Positions 24,518 through 32,974 of a stretch of 54,765 bases of DNA are shown here, in pieces. A program made the translations under genes and the position numbers. The notes below the pieces were generated by a model. It made no database searches. It worked only from the letters and a program-made list of their open reading frames with translations, and had not been told where the DNA came from. The stretch lies in the NCBI GenBank assembly GCA_947039395.1, contig CAMQYS010000010.1, forward strand, positions 1-54,765, written 5' to 3'. Every line of letters begins with the position of its first letter. Within the stretch, counting starts at the first letter, position 1. This stretch comes from an uncultured Deferribacteraceae bacterium. Lineage in GTDB: Bacteria; Chrysiogenota; Deferribacteres; Deferribacterales; Mucispirillaceae.

Positions 24518-25445
24518 ATATGTTAATGAAGAAGATACGAAGATTGAAACTTTAGTAAATACAAAAGCTGATTTAACTCATGGACATCATTTAACAGGTG
24601 AAAATATAGAGGGAGTTCTACCAATAGCTAAAGGTGGCACAGGAAAAAGTAACGGCGATGCAGATTTTAATACGTTAAAAGTAAAATCACTGTTTATTAA
24701 CGATAAACCAAGTCCAAGAGCTGGTATGCCAAGTTACTCTACATCTGCAACACAACTACTCTCTGTAACTGGCTATACAAATAGAAGTTTTAGAATAACA
24801 GAAGATGCTTGGTACAGGTTTGATGTTAAAGGTGGAGGGCTATCGTCACATAGTACCGTTATGCCTTACGGTTTTTTTATCAGATATTTAGTTGCAGGTA
24901 CATACTGTTATATCGGTAGTGGCGGAATAGGTTCTGGTTACGGTGGTGGTGGGTCTACTACTGTAAAGGTTAATTCTGAAGTTTTTGATATGCCCGGAAA
25001 TGGATCAATGGGTGGTGGTGGTTCTGCTGGTGGTGGTGGTTACCATAGAGGCAATGGTGGTAGTGGTGGATACGGTGGATCTGGTGGTACATCAGGTAGT
25101 TTTGGTGGTAAACATGGTAGCATAGGTTTTTCATTCGGATCAGGTGGTGGAGATGGTCTTGATGCTTCAAATGGTTTTGGTGCAGGTGGTGGTGGTGCAG
25201 GTGGTGGACAATCTGGTGGTAGTAGTGCACGTGGTACTGGTGGTGGATTTTACGGTGGTAACGCTATTTCTAATATTGGTGGTGGTGCAGGTGGTATCGG
25301 AAGTTTTGGAGTTCCTGTTGGTGGTATATCAGGTGGTGGTTTTGGTGGACATTACCCAGCTGGTATATCTATGAACATTGACTTCTTAGGTTATACTGCA
25401 GGTAACACAGACGGCTACTGTCGTCTTTACAAAATCAATTGGTAA
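23937..25445 (+). CDS. Tail fibre 2 with glycine-rich tip
   Basis: A 502-residue fibre. Residues 1-193 are identical to fibre 1. After a shortened stem and the HGHHLTGENIEGVLPIAKGGTGKS motif, the tip is different: a beta domain (about 270-320) and then about 150 residues extremely rich in glycine (GGGGSAGGGGYHRG, GGSGGYGGSGGTSG, GAGGGGAGGG), ending with ISMNIDFLGYTAGNTDGYCRLYKINW. Such Gly-rich runs form polyglycine-II-like lattices in the receptor-binding tips of T-even gp38 adhesins. This is a host-range determinant distinct from fibre 1. Its partner protein follows after 24 bases. Confidence 0.85.
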   Translation: MNLKLTIKAKEEKDKLTAGDISSIKFSKMAVGSGLYSSEELLNDITELRSVKIRTDIADVYQEMVKVKTDVVDVPQEMVKEESQLFITSTFFNEDIDETFEVREVGIYAISNEDSNEYLYAYYIVSSTDIAISIIQDRSLPQYIPISVNTKLSNIDEVNITVLNDILVVNQDEFKRYKEDIQKYIDDEDISIRTYVNEEDTKIETLVNTKADLTHGHHLTGENIEGVLPIAKGGTGKSNGDADFNTLKVKSLFINDKPSPRAGMPSYSTSATQLLSVTGYTNRSFRITEDAWYRFDVKGGGLSSHSTVMPYGFFIRYLVAGTYCYIGSGGIGSGYGGGGSTTVKVNSEVFDMPGNGSMGGGGSAGGGGYHRGNGGSGGYGGSGGTSGSFGGKHGSIGFSFGSGGGDGLDASNGFGAGGGGAGGGQSGGSSARGTGGGFYGGNAISNIGGGAGGIGSFGVPVGGISGGGFGGHYPAGISMNIDFLGYTAGNTDGYCRLYKINW

Positions 25446-25469
25446 AAAATAAAAAGGAGAATATTAATT

Positions 25470-25922
25470 ATGATAAAAGTAGAAAATATAAATTTAAATT
25501 TTGATATAACTGTTAAGCATAAAGAAGAGGTATATATATCAGATAGTAAAGTAGTTATAGGTTGGATGCATGATAATAAGATGTGTTATCATCTATACGA
25601 TTTTACTAAGGCACAAGAGCGTTTAGATACAATTAAGTTAGATAAAGAAAGCCTTGTAATCAATAATATTATTGATACCGATTGCACCGATTGTGAAGTT
25701 GGCGATGGAGATATAATATCTAATATAAGAGTTGATGAAGATAGAAACATCTATATAACCTTAGGCGTATTTACAGATAATTTAGATGAAGAGTTTATCG
25801 TTAAACCTATTCCTCATGATATGAAATTTAGTGAAACTATTGATATTGAATATGAAGTTCATACAATAACTGCAAAAGAGAAAAAAGAGTTAGCGAAAAT
25901 GTTAAAGTTGGCTAAAGTATAA
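25470..25922 (+). CDS. Glycine-rich-fibre partner protein A
   Basis: A 150-residue protein following fibre 2, with AAAAAGGAG upstream. It is a paralogue of the protein after fibre 3: both start with ...I-NLN-DI..., share the DISN-R-DEDR pattern and end with KPIP-. It has a Cys pair (DTDCTDCE) lacking in the paralogue. The pairing of one such gene with each glycine-rich fibre, and not with fibre 1, suggests a chaperone or capping protein specific for that tip type. I do not recognise a named family. Confidence 0.65.
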   Translation: MIKVENINLNFDITVKHKEEVYISDSKVVIGWMHDNKMCYHLYDFTKAQERLDTIKLDKESLVINNIIDTDCTDCEVGDGDIISNIRVDEDRNIYITLGVFTDNLDEEFIVKPIPHDMKFSETIDIEYEVHTITAKEKKELAKMLKLAKV

Positions 25923-26179
25923 AATAAAATAGGTTTTATAAGAAACTACTATGTAATGATTTATTTATTATAAGTAGTGGAATCAGAATTAAAAGTTATG
26001 CCTTTACTAATATAGATATACTTTCTTTCTGTTTAATAGTTATGAGGTTACAAGATACACATTTCTTTAACGTTGATTCTATTAGTATCAACATATAACT
26101 TTCTGGTTTGATACTTTGAAACTAACTAATTTCAAGTATAGCAGTAATTCAATAATTAAAATCAAAAGGGGTAATATTT

Positions 26180-27451
26180 ATGAATATAATATTAACACAA
26201 AGAGCGGAAGAGGAACAGTTAAAGCTGATAGCAGCAGATATTAAACTAATTGATTTCTCTTACATGGCTATCAGTAACGGTATAAAAGCATCTGAAAAGT
26301 TAGGTGATGTTATAGTAGAGAGAAATCGATATGAACTTAGAGCAGGGATGAGTAAATCCACAGTGAAAAATCAAGATGGTAGTTGTCAACTTATACTATC
26401 AGCCACCTTTAAAAATGATACTGTTGAAACTAATTTTTCAGTTAGAGAAGTTAATATTTATGCTAAAGCACAGGATAATGGAGAAGAGTATCTATACGCA
26501 TACTATATTGTAAGTCAAGATGATCTAGCTATAGCAATAGTACAAGATAAGTCAAAACCTCAGCATCTTCCAGTATCTATTAATATGAAACTATCGAATA
26601 TAGATGAAGTGAATATTTCTGTCACTGATGATATACTTATTGTTAATCATAAAGAGTTTGAATTATATAAAAAAGCGATCAGAGATGAGTTAGATAGTAT
26701 GGCATTTACACCTACATTAGATACTCCTAAAACATTACTATTTGTAATAACTGCTTATAACAATAAAATGTCAACACTTGAAAGAGGTTGGTACTATCTT
26801 GAAATGAGAGGTGGAGGTTTTAATGGCAATATAGCTTCAAGTGGTGGTGCTAGAGGATATGTTATGTTTTACCTAAATTCTCCTAGTATAGGGTACTTCG
26901 GCTCAGGAGCCTCAGGACAGCATAATAATTTATCTGGATCTAAAGGTTATGGTGGAGGTGGTGGATCAAGCTCTGCATTGGTTGCAGGTATTCCATATAA
27001 TTGTGGAGGTGCTGGCACTTTTACTAATAATACTATTGTATACTACGGTGGTGGTGGTGGATCATGGGGTGCAGGTGGTAGTATTAAAGGAAGCAGTGGT
27101 TTAGGATTAGGTGGAAATGGTGGTTACTTCGGATTGTCTGATAGTATAAACAATGGTGGTAACTCTTCAACTATTTACTCTGATATATATAGTGTTGGTG
27201 GTAACGGTTATCATGGCGGCGGCGGCGCTGGTGGTGGTGTAAAAGGTATGCAGTGGGTGGACAATAATCTTGGTAATTTTGCTCATGGTGGAACATCTTC
27301 TGCAAACCCATCTAAATATGATACTGGTGGAAGAGGTGGAGGTTATTCAGTTTCTGGACAATTAGAGGCTCCGACATGCTCTTCTAATATGGTTTCTCTA
27401 CCTCGTGAGAGTGGGGAAGGCTATATAAAACTTTTCAAATATAATATATAG
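26180..27451 (+). CDS. Tail fibre 3 with glycine-rich tip
   Basis: A 423-residue fibre. The anchoring domain (1-165) is homologous to that of fibres 1 and 2 but clearly diverged (for instance KAEEEQLKLIAADIKLIDFS in place of KAKEEKDKLTAGDISSIKFS style). There is no coiled stem and no GGTG motif: about 40 residues after the anchor the glycine-rich tip begins (GSGASGQHN, GYGGGGGSSS, YYGGGGGSWGAGG, GYHGGGGAGGGV). It ends with ESGEGYIKLFKYNI, like the end of fibre 2. It lies 257 bases after the previous gene, and may have its own promoter in that gap. A shorter fibre with the same type of lattice tip. Confidence 0.82.
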   Translation: MNIILTQRAEEEQLKLIAADIKLIDFSYMAISNGIKASEKLGDVIVERNRYELRAGMSKSTVKNQDGSCQLILSATFKNDTVETNFSVREVNIYAKAQDNGEEYLYAYYIVSQDDLAIAIVQDKSKPQHLPVSINMKLSNIDEVNISVTDDILIVNHKEFELYKKAIRDELDSMAFTPTLDTPKTLLFVITAYNNKMSTLERGWYYLEMRGGGFNGNIASSGGARGYVMFYLNSPSIGYFGSGASGQHNNLSGSKGYGGGGGSSSALVAGIPYNCGGAGTFTNNTIVYYGGGGGSWGAGGSIKGSSGLGLGGNGGYFGLSDSINNGGNSSTIYSDIYSVGGNGYHGGGGAGGGVKGMQWVDNNLGNFAHGGTSSANPSKYDTGGRGGGYSVSGQLEAPTCSSNMVSLPRESGEGYIKLFKYNI

Positions 27452-27460
27452 GGGAGTATA

Positions 27461-27886
27461 ATGCTAAAGATAAGAGATATTAATCTAAATTATGATATAT
27501 TTAGAACGACTAAAGATGATATTTTTATATCAGATAATAAGTTAGTTCATAGATATAGTAAGGACGGAAAGGTTTTTAGCTGTTTATATGATTTTACTGA
27601 ATCACAGAATATAATAAATAAGTTAGATATAAAGAAGCAATACGCTTATTTCGATACAAATAGAATTAATAGTGATATAATTTCTAACTTATCTATTAAT
27701 GAAGATAGAGATATTGAGATAGATATAGCGATATTTGTTAATGATCTTAATTTTAAGTATACCGTTAAGCCTATACCTTATGGTATTATTTTTGATGATA
27801 CCTATACTATTAATGTTATAGTTGATAAGCTCATAAAAAGTATCAGTTCAAAATTAAGTAGTAAATTCAAAAAACTTGTAAACTAA
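27461..27886 (+). CDS. Glycine-rich-fibre partner protein B
   Basis: A 141-residue paralogue of the protein following fibre 2. It shares INLNYDI, the FISDNK segment, LYDFT, SDIISNLSINEDRDIEI and VKPIPYGI. It starts nine bases after fibre 3 (TAGGGGAG ahead) and is the last gene of the late operon, followed by a hairpin terminator. Likely a dedicated assembly partner of fibre 3, inferred only from pairing and paralogy. Confidence 0.65.
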   Translation: MLKIRDINLNYDIFRTTKDDIFISDNKLVHRYSKDGKVFSCLYDFTESQNIINKLDIKKQYAYFDTNRINSDIISNLSINEDRDIEIDIAIFVNDLNFKYTVKPIPYGIIFDDTYTINVIVDKLIKSISSKLSSKFKKLVN

Positions 27887-27910
27887 ATATAATTTATTAA
27901 GATATATAAG

Positions 27911-27935
27911 TAGTTAGGCTTAGAACCCCTAACTA
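27911..27935 (+). terminator. Hairpin terminator of the tail operon
   Basis: TAGTTAGG and CCTAACTA form a perfect eight-pair stem with a nine-base loop, 25 bases past the last tail gene. The sequence after it is AT-rich with only short T runs. It probably ends the late transcript. The AGTTAGG arm resembles the stem after mor at the other end of the element. Confidence 0.6.
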
Positions 27936-28254
27936 TAATCTTAATTTATACACTATATATATATTAGTAAGATGAACTCTAAATTAATATATTCATAATC
28001 CAATCTAAATTTAACATATAATAATACGATCATTAAAATGGTTTTAATAATTTAAGATCAATTTATAAAAAAATTATCACATGATTAACATCAAAATTAT
28101 CTCACGCCGCTATAGGAGATAAAAAAATTGTAATATAATTAATAATCTTGATTTTTATTGACTAGGCAGAAACAATTAATTTATATTTATTTTAATGAAT
28201 TGAAGATATATAATTATGAGTAGTATAGATTGCAAGATATAAGAATAGAGGTTT
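27936..28254. other. Right boundary region of the Mu-like element
   Basis: About 320 non-coding bases between the tail-operon terminator and the traF-like gene, in which the element's right end should lie. Contains the near-palindrome ATTAAAATGGTTTTAAT (28032-28048), matching 2302-2318 with one change, and the block around 28093-28114 whose complement (CTATAGCGGCGTGAGATAA) resembles 2209-2229. No target-site duplication could be fixed by eye. Confidence 0.45.
28032..28048. repeat. Candidate right end-associated palindrome of the Mu-like element
   Basis: ATTAAAATGGTTTTAAT, a single mismatch from the copy at 2302-2318. Each copy lies 100-145 bases outside the outermost gene or terminator of the element. 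It may be a transposase-binding site or a chance AT-rich coincidence. Confidence 0.3.
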
Positions 28255-28800
28255 ATGATGACTAGCAGAAATAAAAGAATTTTAACGCGTATAGCTATTG
28301 TATTGATGATAGTGATACTTGTATTTACGATATTGTTGTATTTTAAAAATAATTTTGAATATAATATTACAAATAGTCTTCCGTTAGGTTTATATAAAGT
28401 GATAGATAAAGATATCGAGCGTAACGATTTAGTAGTATTTTGTCTTAAATATGATAAGTATATGAAGTTTGCAGAAGAGCAAGGTTACTTTCAAGGTTTA
28501 GATAAAAAATGTGGTAGAACTCCTCAATTTATAAAAAAAGCTATGGGTTTGCCAAGTGACAATATCCGAATTAATATGAACGGAGTTTTTATTAATAATA
28601 TAAGAGTTGAAAATAGTGAAGCATCACAAATTATTTTATCAGACAAAATTTTTGATAGTTATGAGAAAGAGTTTCAGTTAGAAGCAGATGAATATTTTTT
28701 AATGAGCGATTACAATTCTATGTCATACGATTCACGTTATTTTGGAACAGTTAAAAAATCAGAGATAAAAAAAGTTGTTGAACCGTTTTATAACTATTAA
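28255..28800 (+). CDS. traF: TraF-type conjugative pilin maturation peptidase (S26C)
   Basis: A 181-residue membrane-anchored serine peptidase. After one membrane segment (residues 11-30) come Ser41 in NSLPLGLYKV and Lys94 in FIKKAMGLP, the catalytic Ser-Lys pair of the LepB/TraF clan, and the box SYDSRYFG near 160. In IncP plasmids TraF cleaves and cyclises the TrbC pilin, and a TrbC-like pilin gene is present in the trb operon of this window. A Cys pair (C63, C86) sits in the inserted loop as in other TraF proteins. It is transcribed rightward, away from the trb genes, and ends at a bidirectional terminator. Confidence 0.85.
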   Translation: MMTSRNKRILTRIAIVLMIVILVFTILLYFKNNFEYNITNSLPLGLYKVIDKDIERNDLVVFCLKYDKYMKFAEEQGYFQGLDKKCGRTPQFIKKAMGLPSDNIRINMNGVFINNIRVENSEASQIILSDKIFDSYEKEFQLEADEYFLMSDYNSMSYDSRYFGTVKKSEIKKVVEPFYNY

Positions 28801-28861
28801 GATTGAATTAACCTTAGATAAAATTATATAGATAAAGTTATATCTAAAAATGAGTATTAAA

Positions 28862-28890
28862 AAAAAGACACTCTTTCGAGTGCCTTTTTT
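28862..28890. terminator. Bidirectional terminator between traF and PKD gene 1
   Basis: AGACACTC and GAGTGCCT pair (one G-T) around TTTC, with an A-run before and T-run after, so it works in both directions. It lies between convergent traF and the first PKD gene. Near-identical structures occur at about 31977-32005 and 32975-33003. Confidence 0.85.
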
Positions 28891-28940
28891 ATTGCTTTAA
28901 AACAGTTGTTACTTACTTAGACTCTAATGTAGATAGAGAA

Positions 28941-30953
28941 TCAGATCTTAGGTGGAGGTGCGTGGGTTTCATTACTACAAGGTGTGCCTTGTCGTTGCCA
29001 TAGAATAAGCCTTTTAGCAACTTGATCAGTTCTTACGATATTTTTAGTTCTGTAAGTAATCTTTACATCGGCCCAGCCAGTTCTGCACCACTGTGAGTTT
29101 TGTAGCATATAATAATTAAAATATGGGTTAGTGAACCTACCACTTACACCATTAACAGAAGGACTGATATTCATTTCTAGAATAACATCAATATGCTCTT
29201 TGTTGATCTTCTTCCATGTGTTATATAATGCTACACTACGTTTTGTTTGTCCTAGGATATTCGAGTCCGTTTCCCACTCATTCCAATCAATGATTGGTTT
29301 TGTTCTTACTACCAAGACCTTATTATATTCCTCGTATCCAATAATATTTTTAGCTCTAACTTTGAGGTTTATATTATATACACTTAAAACAGGGAATTTT
29401 ACAGTGAATGTTCTATCAGTTGATGTTGCATAAAACGCTTGAGAACTATCTGTTATTTCCCACTCAAATGTTGGATTAATTAATCCTGCATTTAGATTAA
29501 CATTTACATCACAGCTATATGTTAAGTTATTGATATCATAATTTGCGATATTAACACAATCAAAATCAACTAATTGATCTAGCATCACAATTACTACATC
29601 TTTACTATAAACCACTGGTTCTGCACCTTCTATTGTTGCAGTAAGTGTAACTCTATAGGTACTGTAATAATTAAATATATGTGAAACTTCCTTTCCTTCA
29701 CCTTCGTCACCAAATTGAAAATCCCATTTGTAGTTAATTTCTGCTCCGTTAGATGCCGTGGCTGATGCTATAAAATTTACATCAAGAGGGTTATTAGAAT
29801 ATTGTGTTGATGTAAATCTTAAACCAGTAATAGTTGGTGCTGGTACGGTTGTGATTGTTTTTGTTATAGTGTCACCTACTTCAACACCATTAACATAAAC
29901 TCTTAATGTTATATCATGTGTGCCATGTTTATCAAACGTGATTAAAGTGCGTTTACCTGTTGTTATTTTTCCAAAGTCGTACTGCCACTCATAAACAGTT
30001 TCTCCAAAATTAGAGTTGCTTGTTGCTTCAACCAAAAATTGTAATGGATTATCAGACGATACAGTATGTTTGAAGTCAACATTTGTAATCACTTCTCCTA
30101 CCTCAATTTCTTTGCTAAATGTTTTGCCGATATCTGATTCATTTATTTTTACAGTTACCTTAACTATATATATTCCAGCACTCTTATAGTGGTGTCGTAT
30201 TTTTCCATAATTATTTATCTCACTCTCATCTGTTTTCCCATCACCAAAATCCCAAATGTAAATCATATCTTTAGCATACGGATCAGGAATAGCTTGAAAA
30301 CTTATAGATAAAGGATTGACCATAGGGTTATAAGTAATATGAACATTAGTTATATACCGACCCAAATCTATATCTTTTTCAATAGAGATATTGTAATTTG
30401 TATCTTTAACAGTTGCAGTTAAGATTACTTTATGCACCGACGTATTATGAAATGAGTTCGTTACTTGTTGTCCAGTTTTAATAACACCATTTCCAAAATC
30501 CCATTTATACTCTAGCTCTCCGTTCTCAATATCGCCTAATGCTATAAAAGTTGCATCAAGTGGTGTTTCAAAATTTTGACTAAACTTAAAATCAAAATTT
30601 TTGATAGTTATCTGAACCGATATCTCTTTAACTGTTTCAGATACTATTTGAGATTTCTCACTTAACGACGAAACAGATAATTTAACCTTATAATCTCCAG
30701 GTTCTTTATAGGTGTGAGTTACTCTATCTTCAGTGGATATAGTTCCATCTCCTAAATCCCATTCCACTGCTATATCTCCGTACTCCTCTCTACTAGGTAT
30801 AGCTGTGAAATAAGTAATTTGTAATGGATTACTTTGATCGATTGTGTGTTCAAAATCTACTTTAAAATCGCTTGAAACTGGGTCTGTTGTACTACACGCG
30901 TTTAATGCTAAAAACATTAAACTAATAAATAATAGTAAGCTTCTCTTCTTCAT
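28941..30953 (-). CDS. PKD-domain surface lipoprotein 1
   Basis: A 670-residue lipoprotein. The signal peptide ends at Cys20 (LALNAC). Then five to six PKD-like beta-sandwich repeats of about 85 residues follow, marked by EWDLGDGT...HTYKEPGDYKVKL (about 60-95), KWDFGNG, IWDFGDGK, EWQYDFGK and KWDFQFGDEG. The C-terminal 110 residues form a different, cysteine-containing domain (QWCRTGW, GTPCSNE). PKD arrays act as rigid stalks for adhesive tips, so this is probably a cell-surface stalk protein. It is paralogous to the 756-residue lipoprotein next to the trb operon. A copy of its last 57 codons is present at 32056-32229. Confidence 0.85.
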   Translation of the reverse strand: MKKRSLLLFISLMFLALNACSTTDPVSSDFKVDFEHTIDQSNPLQITYFTAIPSREEYGDIAVEWDLGDGTISTEDRVTHTYKEPGDYKVKLSVSSLSEKSQIVSETVKEISVQITIKNFDFKFSQNFETPLDATFIALGDIENGELEYKWDFGNGVIKTGQQVTNSFHNTSVHKVILTATVKDTNYNISIEKDIDLGRYITNVHITYNPMVNPLSISFQAIPDPYAKDMIYIWDFGDGKTDESEINNYGKIRHHYKSAGIYIVKVTVKINESDIGKTFSKEIEVGEVITNVDFKHTVSSDNPLQFLVEATSNSNFGETVYEWQYDFGKITTGKRTLITFDKHGTHDITLRVYVNGVEVGDTITKTITTVPAPTITGLRFTSTQYSNNPLDVNFIASATASNGAEINYKWDFQFGDEGEGKEVSHIFNYYSTYRVTLTATIEGAEPVVYSKDVVIVMLDQLVDFDCVNIANYDINNLTYSCDVNVNLNAGLINPTFEWEITDSSQAFYATSTDRTFTVKFPVLSVYNINLKVRAKNIIGYEEYNKVLVVRTKPIIDWNEWETDSNILGQTKRSVALYNTWKKINKEHIDVILEMNISPSVNGVSGRFTNPYFNYYMLQNSQWCRTGWADVKITYRTKNIVRTDQVAKRLILWQRQGTPCSNETHAPPPKI

Positions 30954-31440
30954 TGGATATCTCCTGTTTTTTATTATAATTCCAATAGATGCGATGTATC
31001 TACAGCATTGAAATACTGTTATTTAATTATTAGGTATAGCTTTAAATTGGTGAAATTTTAAATTGAGTATGATTTAAAATTATGATTATTATACTTATTT
31101 ATAAGATGTTGCCAGAGATAAGCAATCTTTGATCTTAATTATATGAATGGTACAATAGCAGTCTATATATATATTGTCAATATGCTTATTGTGAACTACA
31201 TACTGTTCACTAACTGTAAGAACTAGTTATATCTTATTTTAATGAGTTTAAATAAATAGTTGATCATTAGATTTAGCTTCAAATCTATTCATAAGCATTA
31301 TGAATACTTTAAAACCGTTGATTTTTCACATATATGACTATATATTTATTAATATATCTAATTACTATGAGTAGTTCTATTTAGTTAGCTATATAGATAA
31401 AGTAAAGTAACAAAACAATATATTAAGTGGAGAGTATGGA
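30954..31440. other. Divergent intergenic region upstream of small lipoprotein A
   Basis: About 490 AT-rich non-coding bases between the divergent PKD gene 1 and lipoprotein A. From 31171 on it is duplicated almost perfectly at 32235 onward (offset 1064), so both small lipoproteins have the same promoter region. The promoter itself was not resolved. Confidence 0.6.
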
Positions 31441-31489
31441 ATGAAAAAATTATTAGTTTTAGTATTAGGTATGTTTGTTGTTGTAGCGT
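31171..31489 (+). repeat. 319-bp direct repeat, copy 1 (promoter plus signal peptide of lipoprotein A)
   Basis: This block recurs at 32235-32553 without gaps and with only a few substitutions. It covers the upstream region, ribosome site and first 16 codons (signal peptide) of the lipoprotein. Similarity stops abruptly at the lipid-anchored cysteine, so the two genes have the same promoter and export signal but different mature proteins. Confidence 0.92.
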
Positions 31490-31908
31490 GCAGTGACGTT
31501 GATCCAAATAGTGGTGGTGGTGTTACCGATGGCCCTACTGAAGAAACATTAAACACAAGTTTAATCACAATAGAAGTTGATCCAGCTAAGAAGAATTTAG
31601 GTACAGTACCTTCTGGCTCTGATCATCAAATTTCTGTGAAATTTACTAATATAAGTAGTAGTGAAACGATATTAAGGTCAGCTGGTGTTAGAAATTCATC
31701 CTTTAATAAAGGGCTAGATAGTATTACTTGTGATTATACTTTAGATGGGAATAATATTATGACTATCACTTTAGCAGCAGGGGCAAGTTGTGGATGGATA
31801 CAAAATATAAGAGTGAGAGCTACAACGGAAGGTTCTCCTTTTGCTATGTACTTTGTAGATGCTAATGGTGATAAACTTGCAGTAGCAATAAAATATACTA
31901 TTCAATAA
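31441..31908 (+). CDS. Small lipoprotein A (anchor-D/DUF1573-like Ig fold)
   Basis: A 155-residue lipoprotein, lipidated at Cys17 (VVVAC). A short Gly/Thr linker (20-35) precedes one beta-sandwich domain: LGTVPSGSDHQISVKFTNISSSETIL resembles the opening of choice-of-anchor-D/DUF1573 domains. Two cysteines (SITCDYT, ASCGWI) may form a disulfide. GGAG is present upstream. It is divergent from PKD gene 1 and convergent with the PKD-gene remnant. The repeated pairing of small lipoprotein and PKD lipoprotein suggests they act together at the cell surface, which is inference. Confidence 0.72.
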   Translation: MKKLLVLVLGMFVVVACSDVDPNSGGGVTDGPTEETLNTSLITIEVDPAKKNLGTVPSGSDHQISVKFTNISSSETILRSAGVRNSSFNKGLDSITCDYTLDGNNIMTITLAAGASCGWIQNIRVRATTEGSPFAMYFVDANGDKLAVAIKYTIQ

Positions 31909-31976
31909 ACTTTTGCTATATAGTTTAGTTAGTCGTTCTTAATAAACATTAAAATAGTAATATATGTAGATAATAA

Positions 31977-32005
31977 GAAAAGACACTCTTTCGAGTGCCT
32001 TTTTT
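31977..32005. terminator. Bidirectional terminator after lipoprotein A
   Basis: The same AGACACTC-TTTC-GAGTGCCT hairpin with flanking A and T runs as after traF. It belongs to the duplicated block and separates lipoprotein A from the minus-strand PKD remnant. Confidence 0.85.
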
Positions 32006-32055
32006 ATTGCTTTAAAACAGTTGTTACTTACTTAGACTCTAATGTAGATAGAGAA

Positions 32056-32229
32056 TCAGATCTTAGGTGGAGGTGCGTGGGTTTCATTACTACAAGGTGT
32101 GCCTTGTCGTTGCCATAGAATAAGCCTTTTAGCAACTTGATCAGTTCTTACGATATTTTTAGTTCTGTAAGTAATCTTTACATCGGCCCAGCCAGTTTTG
32201 CACCACTGTGAGTTTTGTAGCATATAATA
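32056..32229 (-). pseudogene. 3' remnant of a third PKD lipoprotein gene
   Basis: The 174 bases match the last 57 codons and stop of PKD lipoprotein gene 1 (28941-29114) at a constant offset of 3115, with a single noticed change (CRTGW to CKTGW). The similarity extends through the downstream terminator to about 31978. The rest of the gene is missing: at 32230 the sequence switches to the repeated promoter block of the small lipoprotein. It is a deleted third member of the array. It could also act as a donor for gene conversion of the C-terminal domain. Confidence 0.9.
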
Positions 32230-32234
32230 TTAAT

Positions 32235-32553
32235 ATATTGTCAATATACTTATTGCGAACTACATACTGTTCACTAACTGTAAGAACTAGTTATATCTTA
32301 TTTTAATGAGTTTAAATAAATAGTTGATCATTAGATTTAGCTTCAAATCTATTCATAAGCATTATGAATACTTTAAAACCGTTGATTTTTCACATATATG
32401 ACTATATATTTATTAATATATCTAATTACTATGAGTAGTTCTATTTAGTTAGCTATATAGATAAAGTAAAGTAACAAAACAATATATTAAGTGGAGAGTA
32501 TGGAATGAAAAAATTATTAGTTTTAGTATTAGGTATGTTTGTTGTTGTAGCGT
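32235..32553 (+). repeat. 319-bp direct repeat, copy 2 (promoter plus signal peptide of lipoprotein B)
   Basis: Second copy of the block at 31171-31489. It joins directly to the PKD remnant at about 32230-32235, at the shared word ATATTGTCAATAT, marking the deletion or recombination junction. Confidence 0.92.
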
Positions 32554-32942
32554 GTGCAGATGATCGTAATGGTGGTACAGGCGAAGTTACAGAGAAACTA
32601 GAAACATCATTAATCAAAGTTGAATCAGTAACTACAGATTTAGGTGTGGTTGAAAATGGATCAATACATAACTTTACATTCAGAATTATAAACAAAACAT
32701 CTGAAGAAACGGTATTAAAACGTATTGGTGGTACAGGTATGTCTGGAGCTACTTATGGAGATTGTATAGAGGATTTTGAGCCACCTATTCTGACTATAGG
32801 TGGAAGTCAAATTTGTGATGCAGTTGTGAACACACCTGTTGATTTTAGTACTAACTCGCAAATAACACTGTTTTATGAAGATGCAAATAAAGAGACAATT
32901 AGTATAGTATTAGCACGTTTTACTATTAAACCTGTTAAATAA
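32505..32942 (+). CDS. Small lipoprotein B (anchor-D/DUF1573-like Ig fold)
   Basis: A 145-residue lipoprotein with exactly the same first 17 residues as lipoprotein A (Cys17), then a different mature part. It has the same fold pattern: LGVVENGSIHNFTFRIINKTSEETVLKRIG and a final ITLFYEDANKETISIVLARFTI, matching the layout of A at low identity. Two cysteines (DCIED, SQICDA) again. It is convergent with PKD lipoprotein gene 2. The two genes look like members of a duplicating, diversifying family sharing one expression signal. Confidence 0.72.
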   Translation: MKKLLVLVLGMFVVVACADDRNGGTGEVTEKLETSLIKVESVTTDLGVVENGSIHNFTFRIINKTSEETVLKRIGGTGMSGATYGDCIEDFEPPILTIGGSQICDAVVNTPVDFSTNSQITLFYEDANKETISIVLARFTIKPVK

Positions 32943-32974
32943 AATATTATTATTTAAATATTAAGATAATAAGA

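Noticed and set aside
24970-25374. Extra reading frames overlapping the glycine-rich fibre tips on both strands
   Set aside because: They are low-complexity shadows of GGT repeats (His- or Val-rich) without ribosome sites.
10149-27886. Extracellular contractile injection system (PVC/Afp-like) instead of tailocin
   Set aside because: There is no AAA+ Afp15-type ATPase, no multiple sheath or tube paralogues and no toxin payload gene. A phage-type tape measure, frameshifted chaperone and lysis cassette are present, which fit a phage-derived tailocin.
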